NCBI RefSeq assembly: GCF_014651015.1
Contig: NZ_BMWB01000002.1
Coordinates: forward strand, 310,001 to 374,000
From: Streptomyces xantholiticus
GTDB lineage: Bacteria > Actinomycetota > Actinomycetes > Streptomycetales > Streptomycetaceae
Reading direction: 5' to 3'
DNA length: 64,000 bases
Shown: piece after piece, positions 37,487 to 45,435 of the stretch
How positions within the stretch are numbered: the stretch's first letter is position 1
Layout: every line of letters begins with the position of its first letter
Program-made: the position numbers and the translations under genes
Notes under the pieces: model-generated
Told to the model about the DNA's origin: nothing
The model's input: only the letters and a program-made list of their open reading frames with translations
Database searches by the model: none

Positions 37487-38398
37487 ATGACCTCATCCGT
37501 ACCCGCCCTGAACCGCATCCGGGTCGGCTCGGCCCCCGACTCCTGGGGGGTGTGGTTCCCCGACGATCCCCGGCAGGTCCCCTGGCAGCGCTTCCTCGAC
37601 GAGGTCGCACACGCCGGTTACGAGTGGATCGAGCTCGGCCCCTACGGCTATCTGCCGACCGACCCGTTCCGTCTGGCGGAGGAGACCTCGCGGCGCGGTC
37701 TCGACGTCTCGGCCGGCACCGTCTTCACCGGCCTGCACCACGGCCCCGCGGTGTGGGACGAGACATGGGCGCATGTCTCCGACATCGCGGCGCTGACCCA
37801 GGCGATGGGCGCCTCCCACCTGGTCGTCATCCCCTCCTTCTGGCGCGACGACAAGACGGGACGGGTGCTCGAGGACCGCACGCTCACCCAGGAGCAATGG
37901 CGCCACCTGACGCAGCAGACCGAGCGGCTCGGCCACGAGGTGCGCGAGCGCTACGGCCTGGAGATCGTCGTCCACCCCCACGCGGACACCCATATCGACA
38001 CCGAGGAGAACGTCACCCGCTTCCTCGACGCCACCGACCCCGACCGCGTCTCGCTCTGCCTGGACACCGGTCACTACGCCTACTGCGGCGGCGACAGCGT
38101 CAAGCTCATCGAGACCTACGGGGAGCGGATCGGTTACCTCCATCTCAAGCAGGTCGATCCGCAGATCCTCGCCCAAGTCGTCGCCGACGAGGTTCCCTTC
38201 GGACCCGCGGTGGGCCGGGGTGTGATGTGCGAGCCGCCGGCCGGCGTGCCCGCGCTCGAACCCGTACTGACCGCCGCACAGTCCCTGGGGGTCGAGCTCT
38301 TCGCCATCGTCGAGCAGGACATGTATCCCTGCCCGCCGGACAAGCCCCTTCCGATCGCCGAACGAACGCGCGGTTTTCTGCGCTCCTGCGGCGTCTGA
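37487..38398 (+). CDS. iolE: Inosose dehydratase-like sugar isomerase/epimerase
   Basis: 303 residues, AP endonuclease-2-type TIM barrel. Metal-site strands are visible: LVVIPSFW, IVVHPHADTHIDTEE, CLDTGHYAY and YLHLKQVD, and a C-terminal EQDMYPC typical of IolE/IolI. It probably dehydrates 2-keto-myo-inositol to the IolD substrate. It is transcribed away from the other iol genes from a 138-base shared gap. An IolI-type isomerase is the alternative. The ATG at 37487 has GGAAAG upstream. Confidence 0.88.
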   Translation: MTSSVPALNRIRVGSAPDSWGVWFPDDPRQVPWQRFLDEVAHAGYEWIELGPYGYLPTDPFRLAEETSRRGLDVSAGTVFTGLHHGPAVWDETWAHVSDIAALTQAMGASHLVVIPSFWRDDKTGRVLEDRTLTQEQWRHLTQQTERLGHEVRERYGLEIVVHPHADTHIDTEENVTRFLDATDPDRVSLCLDTGHYAYCGGDSVKLIETYGERIGYLHLKQVDPQILAQVVADEVPFGPAVGRGVMCEPPAGVPALEPVLTAAQSLGVELFAIVEQDMYPCPPDKPLPIAERTRGFLRSCGV

Positions 38399-38470
38399 CG
38401 TAATGCATCGCATCTGTCACTGATGTCGTCGTCGCATCACACATGTCTCCATTACGCGGGCATTACGTCA
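38396..38470. repeat. Long-range inverted repeat after iolE
   Basis: TGACGTAATGC (38396-38406, including the iolE stop) and its exact complement GCATTACGTCA (38460-38470) flank 53 bases. A third partial copy, CATTACG, lies at 38450-38456. It may be a regulator binding array for the small HTH gene downstream, or an attenuator-like structure. Confidence 0.5.
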
Positions 38471-38609
38471 CAGGTGCTCAACAGGCGGCCTCCTGGAGCC
38501 ACTCCATGTCGTTGGGCGAGCAAAGGCTCAGTGATCGCCAGCGTCCGCGCGGCAGCTCCCCCGACGGCATACCCACCGCCTCTGCTGCGCGCGCAGGGAG
38601 GTGCCACAC

Positions 38610-38807
38610 ATGACGAACAAAAGGCTCTGGTCCTACAAGGACATCGCCGCGCACATCAGGGTGCAGCCGGACACCGTCCGCTCGTACCGCAAGCACGGTT
38701 TTCTGCCGCCACCGGACCATGTGGAGTCCGGCAAGCCGTTCTGGTACGCGGAGACGATCCGCATCTGGGTGGCCAACCGGCCCGGGAACCGGGGCCGTAG
38801 GGAGTGA
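38610..38807 (+). CDS. Small helix-turn-helix protein (MerR/excisionase-like)
   Basis: 65 residues, almost entirely one winged-helix/AlpA-like DNA-binding domain: WSYKDIAAHIRVQPDTVRSYRK is the HTH and FWYAETIRIWVANR the following helix. The ATG at 38610 has GGGAGG eight bases upstream; a GTG nine bases earlier is less likely. Such short proteins act as accessory regulators or excisionases. The inverted repeat upstream may be its target. No phage genes adjoin it. Confidence 0.82.
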   Translation: MTNKRLWSYKDIAAHIRVQPDTVRSYRKHGFLPPPDHVESGKPFWYAETIRIWVANRPGNRGRRE

Positions 38808-38886
38808 GCGCCGGCGCAGGATGACAGCGGCGGCCCCGCACCGGTGACGGCTGCGGGGCCGGCCGTGCACTGCGGGACACCGTCCG

Positions 38887-41271
38887 TCAGACCTTCACGC
38901 CGTCCCGCTCTTCGGCGGCCGCCGCAGCGCCATCGGCCGTCTCCTCCGGCTGCCTTGACTTCGGCGATATCTCGCCCTCGCTCAGGCCGAACCGATCGTG
39001 GAAGCGGCGCAGCGGCCGCGGTGCCCACCAGGTCGCGGCCCCGGTCAGCTTCATCACCGCGGGGACCAGCAGGCTGCGCACCACCATGGCGTCCATCAGG
39101 ACGGCGAGCGCGATCCCGAGGCCGAGCATCTTGGTGTTGGTCACCCGGGACATGCCGATGGCGATCATCACCACAGCGAGGATCACGGCGGCGGCGGTGA
39201 TCAGCCCGCCGGTGCGCTGGAGCCCGAACCGTACGGCGTGCTCGTGGTCGCCGGTGCGGTCGTGCTCCTCCTTGATCCGGGACAGCAGGAACACCCCGTA
39301 GTCCATGGAGAGTCCGAAGGCGATGCAGAACATCAGCACCGGAAGGGTCGTCTCGATGTCACCGGTGGAGGTGAAGGACAGCAGCTCCGACAAGTTGCCG
39401 TCCTGGAAAACCCAGACGACGGCTCCGAACATCGCCGTCAGGCTGAGCGCGTTGAGCACGACGGCCTGGACGGGGATGAGCACGCTTCCCGTCAGCAGGA
39501 AGACCAGCAGCAGGGTCACCACGGCGATGATCCCCAGCGCGAGGGGCAGCCGGTCGGCTATGGCGGCCTTGGAGTCCTCCAGGACCGCTGCCCTGCCCGT
39601 CACCGACGTGTCGAACGGGGCGGAGACGTCGCGCAGTTCATGGACGAGCCGCTGCGCCTGCTCACCGACGGCCTCCCCCTCGGGCAGCACCGTGAAGTAC
39701 GCCGAGGTGCCCGCGGTGACGGGGCCGTCGACCCTCAGGACGCCCGGGAGGACGGTGATCCGGTCGCGGTACTGCGCGTACTGCGCGGGTGTCGGTCCCG
39801 AGGCCGCACCCGCGGCCGGCTCGGCGAAGACCTCGAGGCCGCCGGTGGGACTGCCGGGGAAGCCGTCCCGTATCTCCTGCTGGACGATGTGGGACTCGGC
39901 GGTGCTCGGCAGCTGACGGTCGTCGGGCGTACCGAACTTGACGCCCAGGAACGGGAGTCCGAGCAGCACCAGGCCGATGACGGTGGCGAAGGCGAACAGA
40001 GGCGCCCGGCGCATCACCAGCCCGGCGAACCGCCCCCATCCGGCGCCGCCTTCCTCTGCCTGGCCCGGGGCCCCGGACGCGGCGGCGGTGGCGTCGCCTC
40101 GCCCCCGGCGGAAGAGGCGCCGCAGGTCCAGGGCGTTGACCCGGTGGCCCAGGATCATCAGCGCGGCGGGCAGCAGGATCAGCGCGGCAGCCGCGGCGAG
40201 CAGCACGACCGCGATCCCTGCGTAGGCGAAGGAACGGAGGAAGTACTGGGGGAAGACCAGCATGGCCGCGAGTGACACAGCCACCGTCAGGGCGGAGAAG
40301 AGGACCGTGCGTCCCGCGGTGCGCAGCGTCGCGCCCACCGCGTCACGCACCTCGGCACCGCCTGCCAGTTCCTCCCTGAAGCGGCGCACGATGAACAGCG
40401 CGTAGTCGATGGCGAGTCCCAGCCCGAGTGCGGTGGTGAGGTTCTGGGCGAAGACGGAGACGTCGGCGAATTCGGTGATGCCGCGCAGTACCGCGTTCGT
40501 CCCCAGAATGGCGACGATGCCGACGCCGAGCGGCAGGAGCGCTGCGACCGCGCTGCCGAAGACCATGACCAGCAGCACCAGCGTCACCGGCAGGGCGATC
40601 AGCTCGGCACGGAGCAGGTCCTCCTGGATGATCGTCGTCATTTCGTGCTGCACGGCGACCGGTCCTCCGACCGACACCTCCACCGGGCCGTGCTCCCCCC
40701 GGAAGGTGGGCGCGATCCGGTCCAGCACCTCGGCCGCTGTCTTCTCGTCGCCCTCGATACGGGCCGCGATCAGCGCGTGCCGCCCGTCTTCCGAGCGCAG
40801 GGCGGGCGTCTTGGTCTGCCAGTACGAGCCGACGCCCGTGACGCCGCCCTCCGCTGAGAGGCGCTTCGCGAGGCGGGCGGCCTTCGCGGCGACCGCCGGG
40901 TCGTCCACACCGGCCCGACCGGCGTCGACGAGGAGCAGCAGATTCGGCTGCGAGGCGGGGAAGGCCCGCTCCATGGCCTCGGTCGCATACGTCGATTCGG
41001 CGGCGGGATCCTCCCAGCCGCCGCTGCCCATGCGGTCGGCCACTCCACTGCCGGCGAAGACGGCGAGCGCGGTCAGGACCAGCGCGGCCAGCAGGGCGAG
41101 ACGGGGCCGCGCCGTGACGAAGCCGGTCCATCCCCCGACACGCGACGCGCCCTCGCCGGACGGGCCCCCGCGGCGGTGCTCCTTCCCACCGGACGCCGGG
41201 CTGTCGCCGCCGGGCGGACCGCCTCCCGGCGAGGCGCTCGCGGCGCGGGGCGGGCTGTTGACTTCGGACAT
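38887..41271 (-). CDS. MMPL/RND family membrane transporter
   Basis: 794 residues in two homologous halves. There is a membrane helix near residue 57-78, a first periplasmic loop (to about 200), then clusters of five to six helices (about 210-380 and 560-750). A soluble loop with MRRAPLFAFATVIG marks the second half. Signature DYALFIVRRFREE (first half) and DYGVFLLSRIKEEHD (second half) carry the proton-relay Asp. MMPL pumps export lipids, siderophores or drugs. The long disordered N-terminus (1-45) is Gly/Pro-rich. Its divergent neighbour is a TetR regulator with a shared operator. Confidence 0.92.
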   Translation of the reverse strand: MSEVNSPPRAASASPGGGPPGGDSPASGGKEHRRGGPSGEGASRVGGWTGFVTARPRLALLAALVLTALAVFAGSGVADRMGSGGWEDPAAESTYATEAMERAFPASQPNLLLLVDAGRAGVDDPAVAAKAARLAKRLSAEGGVTGVGSYWQTKTPALRSEDGRHALIAARIEGDEKTAAEVLDRIAPTFRGEHGPVEVSVGGPVAVQHEMTTIIQEDLLRAELIALPVTLVLLVMVFGSAVAALLPLGVGIVAILGTNAVLRGITEFADVSVFAQNLTTALGLGLAIDYALFIVRRFREELAGGAEVRDAVGATLRTAGRTVLFSALTVAVSLAAMLVFPQYFLRSFAYAGIAVVLLAAAAALILLPAALMILGHRVNALDLRRLFRRGRGDATAAASGAPGQAEEGGAGWGRFAGLVMRRAPLFAFATVIGLVLLGLPFLGVKFGTPDDRQLPSTAESHIVQQEIRDGFPGSPTGGLEVFAEPAAGAASGPTPAQYAQYRDRITVLPGVLRVDGPVTAGTSAYFTVLPEGEAVGEQAQRLVHELRDVSAPFDTSVTGRAAVLEDSKAAIADRLPLALGIIAVVTLLLVFLLTGSVLIPVQAVVLNALSLTAMFGAVVWVFQDGNLSELLSFTSTGDIETTLPVLMFCIAFGLSMDYGVFLLSRIKEEHDRTGDHEHAVRFGLQRTGGLITAAAVILAVVMIAIGMSRVTNTKMLGLGIALAVLMDAMVVRSLLVPAVMKLTGAATWWAPRPLRRFHDRFGLSEGEISPKSRQPEETADGAAAAAEERDGVKV

Positions 41272-41350
41272 GCTGCGGTGTCCCCTTCACCCTGACCCGT
41301 GCGCAGGCTTCCCGGCAGGCAGCATGGGTCGACCATTGCCATAGACTGGC

Positions 41351-41403
41351 AAACACGAGTGATCACTCGCATTCACCAAGAATGCGAGTGCCTGCTCGTG
41401 TTT
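41351..41403. promoter_or_regulatory. Nested inverted repeats, probable TetR operator
   Basis: AAACACGAG/CTCGTGTTT form the outer arms and ACTCGCATTC/GAATGCGAGT the inner arms. CGAGTGATCACTCG (41356-41369) is itself a perfect 14-base palindrome. The site lies between the MMPL gene and its divergent TetR gene. Confidence 0.7.
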
Positions 41404-41434
41404 GTCAACCGTGCCAGGAAGCTGGGGATTTCAC

Positions 41435-42118
41435 GTGCCGGAGCAGACCAAGCCGGAGCCCGCGAACACACCGGAGACGGAGTCACCGGACGCCAGGCCG
41501 CGTCGCCGCCAGGCCCGCGGCGAACGGCGCATCACCCAACTCCTCGACGCCGCGGCCAATGTCTTCTGCACCACCGGCTACACCGCGGCCAGCACCAATG
41601 CGATCGCCCGCGAGGCCGGCGTCTCGCCCGGCACGCTCTACCAGTTCTTCCCCAACAAGGAGGCCATCGCGATCGAGTTGGGCGACCGACTCCTGCACCA
41701 GTGGCGCGACTCCCACGGCGCGGCGCTGACCGCGGCGAATCTGGATCTCCCGCTCGAACAGCTCCTCGAAGCCGTGCTCGACCCACTGATCACCTTCAAC
41801 GAGGAGAACCCGGCCTTCGCCGTCCTGATGCACGGACCCGACATCCCCGGACGCATCACCCAGGAGTTCGACACCGTCCACGCGGGCCTGCTCGAGAGGA
41901 TCGAGGAGATCCTCACCGACTCCCTCCCGGACAGCTCCGCCACGGAGGTCCACCGGGTGTCGACCATGACGTTCGCCGTCTTCAAGGCCGGACTCGACCT
42001 GATCCTCGCCCACGAGGGAGCGGAGCGCATGGCGTACACGAACGAGTTGAAGGCGATCATGTTCCGCTATCTGCAGCCCCTTTTCTGCGGCCCGGGTGCC
42101 GGGATTTATACCCCCTAG
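41435..42118 (+). CDS. TetR-family regulator of the MMPL exporter
   Basis: 227 residues. The N-terminal HTH is standard (ITQLLDAAANVFCTTGYTAASTNAIAREAGVSPGTLYQFFPNKEAI split over helices 1-4). The C-terminal ligand domain is variable. It would repress itself and the divergent exporter until a pump substrate binds. GTG at 41435 is preferred because GGGGA precedes it; the frame extends to 41402. The stop codon lies inside the copper operator downstream. Confidence 0.88.
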   Translation: MPEQTKPEPANTPETESPDARPRRRQARGERRITQLLDAAANVFCTTGYTAASTNAIAREAGVSPGTLYQFFPNKEAIAIELGDRLLHQWRDSHGAALTAANLDLPLEQLLEAVLDPLITFNEENPAFAVLMHGPDIPGRITQEFDTVHAGLLERIEEILTDSLPDSSATEVHRVSTMTFAVFKAGLDLILAHEGAERMAYTNELKAIMFRYLQPLFCGPGAGIYTP

Positions 42119-42125
42119 GGGTATA
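42107..42125. promoter_or_regulatory. CsoR-type copper operator
   Basis: TATACCCC-CTA-GGGGTATA is a perfect 8+3+8 palindrome matching the known CsoR box (ATACCCC...GGGGTAT) of copper-responsive operons. It overlaps the tetR stop codon and lies about 98 bases upstream of the copZ ATG. Confidence 0.85.
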
Positions 42126-42222
42126 GTGTTTCACGGGGCAGGAGGAAGCGGCGCCGTCCGCACCGCCGGCTCGCCATGTCCGTATCCACGTACGCGCCGA
42201 AGCCCTCGAAGAGGAGAACGCC

Positions 42223-42543
42223 ATGACCGCCGAGACGAAGACCGGCATCGAGATCGAGGACACCCGGGCGGCAGGCTCCTGCTGCTCCCCCACCGGCTCC
42301 TGCCACGACTCCGCCGCCGCCCCCCAGGGCGGCGTGACCACCGTCTACCGGGTCACCGGCATGACCTGCGGCCACTGCGAGGGCGCTGTCAGCGGCGAGA
42401 TCTCCGCGCTCCCCGGGGTCACCTCGGTGACCGCCGTCGCCGCCACCGGCCAGGTGACCGTGGTCTCCGAGGCTCCGCTGGACGACGAAGCGGTGCGCTC
42501 GGCCGTCGACGAGGCCGGTTACGAGCTGGCAGGCAAGGCCTGA
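42223..42543 (+). CDS. copZ: Copper chaperone with HMA domain
   Basis: 106 residues. A heavy-metal-associated domain (about 40-105) has the binding loop MTCGHCEGAV and the fold TTVYRV...VTVVSEAPLDDEAVRSAVDEAGYEL. The 39-residue N-terminal extension is longer than in CopZ (about 69 residues) and contains two further Cys sites, SCC and SCH. The protein should carry Cu(I) to a CopA ATPase. The ATG follows GAGGAG. The CsoR operator upstream supports copper regulation. The pump gene that should follow is decayed. Confidence 0.9.
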   Translation: MTAETKTGIEIEDTRAAGSCCSPTGSCHDSAAAPQGGVTTVYRVTGMTCGHCEGAVSGEISALPGVTSVTAVAATGQVTVVSEAPLDDEAVRSAVDEAGYELAGKA

Positions 42544-42654
42544 CCCGCACCCGGGACGCCCGGGACCACGCCCGGGCCCGGGCCGTCCCCGAGCGGTCGG
42601 CCACCGGTGGGGTACGGCCCGGCCGGCCGGTGTCCCGAACACGGAGACGTTCGA

Positions 42655-43479
42655 GGTGGAGCTCACCATCGGCGCAATGACCTGCGCCTCCTGCGGGGCT
42701 CGCGCCGAGAGGAAGCCGAACCGCACGGACGGCATCTCGGCCACGGGAAACCACGCGACCGCCGAAGGCGCACATCTCCTACCCGGCGCCCCGAGGCCGC
42801 CGACCTGATCGCGGCCATCGCGAGGGCCTGGTGCACGGCCGAGCAGCCGCCCGAGCCCGCCGCTGGGCCCGACCTCCCCCATGAGACGGACCCAGCCGCT
42901 GCGAAGGGCCGCACGGCCGTGTTCGCCGCGCGGAACGGCAAGACCCCGGCGCCCTCACCGTGGCCGACGCGGTCAAGGACACCGGCGCCGAGGCCGTACG
43001 GGGCCTCCGGGCGCCCGGGCTCCCTCCGGCGCTACCGACGGGCAGGACCACGGATGCGTGGTCGTTGACTCAGGCCCGTGTGGAGGGTGAACGCGGGGGT
43101 CACACCCGAGCAGACGGTCGAGGTCGTCGCACGACTGCAGGCGGAGGGCCGCACCGAGGCGATGGTCGGCGACGGCGACGCGGCGGCGACAGCGACCGCG
43201 GATCCGGGACCGGCGATGGGTACCGGTACGGATGTGGCGATCGAGGCGGGGGCCTCACCCTCGTGAGGGGTGATCTGCACCTCGCAGCGGTCGTCATCCG
43301 TCTCGCCAGGCGGACTCCGGCCACCATCAAAGGCAATCTTTACTGGGCCTTGGCTACAACGTTGCCGCACCGCCTCTGGCGGCATCCGGCCTGCTCAAAC
43401 CCATGATCACCGGGTTCGCCGCGACCTTTTCATCCGTTTTGTGGTGTTCAACAGCCTGCACTTACACTCCTTCTCGTGA
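42655..43479 (+). pseudogene. copA: Decayed copper-translocating P-type ATPase (copA)
   Basis: Fragments in several frames align with a CopA-type ATPase. These are an HMA start MTCASCGARAERKPNRTDG, an ADLIAAIARA piece of the same domain, the P-domain edge TVADAVKDTGAEAVRGL, a hinge segment [51 protein letters not shown] and a last TIKGNLYWA helix. The central 500 or so residues with the membrane CPC motif and DKTGT phosphorylation site are missing, and at least two frameshifts separate the parts. It cannot make a functional pump. Confidence 0.85.
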
Positions 43480-43898
43480 CTACAAACAGGTCACAAGACC
43501 TTCACAAGGAGACCTAGATCACAGATATTTGGGGGTAACCATTCAGGCTCGCAGCGAGTCTAAGTGGGCGATGCCGAGAACGTCTTGGGGGACGTTCATG
43601 GGATGTCTTGGGGGACGTCCCAGGCAAGCGTTGGCCGGGGCACGTGCACCGGGGAGCTTTGAGCGGCCCTCCCGTACGTACGTACCCCGGCATACCGCGT
43701 GAGGAGCTTCTGCCTCAGCAGACGCCCGGCCGGATCCCGTGGGGGGAATCCGCTGTCGGGGAAATGGGAAGCGCCCCGCCCGCCGACCCGTGGGGGGATC
43801 GGCAGCGGGGCGCTTTCCGCTGTTCCGGGGTCCGGGGCCGCACCGGCCCCGGCCCGTACGGTGCGGGGTTCAGCGGCCCCGGCCCGGACGGTAGGGGG
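43480..43898 (+). other. Leader-like region with GTCTTGGGGGACGT repeats; no supported gene
   Basis: Less GC-rich than the rest of the window. Two exact copies of GTCTTGGGGGACGT lie at 43582-43595 and 43605-43618. Between them an ATG at 43598 follows a GGGGGA Shine-Dalgarno-like run and opens a 34-residue frame ending at 43702. It resembles the 5' end of a gene whose body has been lost. A citrate synthase terminator lies at 43769-43815. Confidence 0.4.
43769..43815 (-). terminator. Hairpin downstream of citrate synthase
   Basis: AAGCGCCCCG and CGGGGCGCTT form a perfect 10-bp stem around a 27-base loop, about 85 bases beyond the leftward citrate synthase stop. No T run on the leftward strand. 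Confidence 0.5.
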
Positions 43899-45188
43899 TC
43901 AGCGGGCCTCGACCGGGACGAAGTCGCGCAGGACCTCGCCGGTGTAGATCTGGCGCGGGCGGCCGATACGGGAGCCCGGCTCCTTGATCATCTCGTGCCA
44001 CTGGGCGATCCAGCCGGGCAGCCGGCCGAGCGCGAACAGCACGGTGAACATCTCGGTCGGGAAGCCCATCGCGCGGTAGATCAGACCCGTGTAGAAGTCC
44101 ACATTCGGGTAAAGGTTGCGCGATACGAAGTAGTCGTCGGAGAGCGCGTGCTCCTCGAGCTTCAGCGCGATGTCGAGCAGCTCGTCGGACTTGCCGAGTG
44201 CCGAGAGGACATTGTGCGCCGCCGCCTTGATGATCTTGGCGCGCGGGTCGAAGCTCTTGTAGACCCGGTGGCCGAAGCCCATCAGACGGACGCCGTCCTC
44301 CTTGTTCTTCACCTTGCGGATGAAGGAGTCGACATCGCCGCCGCCTGCCTGGATGCCCTCGAGCATCTCCAGCACCGACTGGTTGGCACCACCGTGCAGC
44401 GGGCCCCACAGGGCGCTGATGCCGGCGGAGATCGAGGCGAACATGTTCGCCTGCGAGGAGCCGACCAGGCGCACGGTGGAGGTGGAACAGTTCTGCTCGT
44501 GGTCCGCGTGCAGGATCAGCAGCTTGTCGAGCGCGGAGACCACGACCGGGTCGAGCTCGTACTCCTGGGCCGGGACCGAGAAGGTCATGCGGAGGAAGTT
44601 CTCGACGTACCCGAGGTCGTTGCGCGGGTACACGAAGGGGTGGCCGATCGACTTCTTATAGGCATAGGCCGCGATCGTCGGCAGCTTGGCGAGCAGCCGG
44701 ATCGTCGAAAGATGGCGCTGCTTCTCGTCGAACGGGTTGTGACTGTCCTGGTAGAACGTCGACAGCGCGCTGACCACGGAGGACAGCATGGCCATCGGGT
44801 GGGCGTCGCGCGGGAACCCCTGGAAGAAGCGCTTGACGTCCTCGTGCAGCAGCGTGTGCTGCGTGATCTCACCCTTGAAGGACGCCAGCTCGTCGACGGT
44901 CGGCAGTTCGCCGTTGATCAGCAGGGAGGCCACCTCGAGGAAGGTGGAGCGCTCGGCCAGCTGCTCGATCGGGTAGCCGCGGTAGCGCAGAATGCCCTGC
45001 TCGCCGTCGAGGTAGGTGATGGCGGATTTATAGGCGGCGGTGTTGCCGTATCCGCTGTCCAGGGTGACCAGACCGGTCTGGGCTCGGAGCTTCCCGATGT
45101 CGAAGCCCTTGTCGCCGACGGTGCTCTCGACCACCGGGTAGGTGTATTCACCGTCCGCGTACCGCAGTACTACAGAGTTGTCGCTCAC
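43899..45188 (-). CDS. gltA: Citrate synthase
   Basis: 429 residues, the size of the hexameric bacterial type. Catalytic residues are in place: His265 in GPLHGGANQ, His307 in MGFGHRVYK and Asp364 in NVDFYTGL, plus the HADHEQNCSTSTVR helix. It condenses acetyl-CoA and oxaloacetate in the TCA cycle. GTG at 45188 follows GAGGGA and gives the N-terminus SDNSVVLRYADGEY. It is monocistronic; a 247-base gap separates it from the helicase gene upstream. The Streptomyces symbol citA is also used. Confidence 0.96.
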   Translation of the reverse strand: MSDNSVVLRYADGEYTYPVVESTVGDKGFDIGKLRAQTGLVTLDSGYGNTAAYKSAITYLDGEQGILRYRGYPIEQLAERSTFLEVASLLINGELPTVDELASFKGEITQHTLLHEDVKRFFQGFPRDAHPMAMLSSVVSALSTFYQDSHNPFDEKQRHLSTIRLLAKLPTIAAYAYKKSIGHPFVYPRNDLGYVENFLRMTFSVPAQEYELDPVVVSALDKLLILHADHEQNCSTSTVRLVGSSQANMFASISAGISALWGPLHGGANQSVLEMLEGIQAGGGDVDSFIRKVKNKEDGVRLMGFGHRVYKSFDPRAKIIKAAAHNVLSALGKSDELLDIALKLEEHALSDDYFVSRNLYPNVDFYTGLIYRAMGFPTEMFTVLFALGRLPGWIAQWHEMIKEPGSRIGRPRQIYTGEVLRDFVPVEAR

Positions 45189-45435
45189 GTCATCCCTCAC
45201 CGACGTAGTGCCTCTTCTTCGAGGTGCCCTGACTGTCTCTACCATCCCCCATTTGGCTCAGGAGAGTGCACTCGGGGTCGACCATTGGGCCTATCGGCGG
45301 CACTCAGTGCCGCCAACCTGCTCATCTTGCCCCCTTCGCCCCGGTTCTGGAAGCCGAGGTGGGGTCGAGGTGGTGTTTCCCACGCCCCGGGGAACCCGAA
45401 CCGTCACCCCGCCGAGCGGCAGCGACGGGCAGCGG

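Noticed and set aside
41402..41434. TTG or GTG upstream starts for the TetR gene
   Set aside because: These lie inside or next to the operator and lack a ribosome binding site; GTG 41435 has one.
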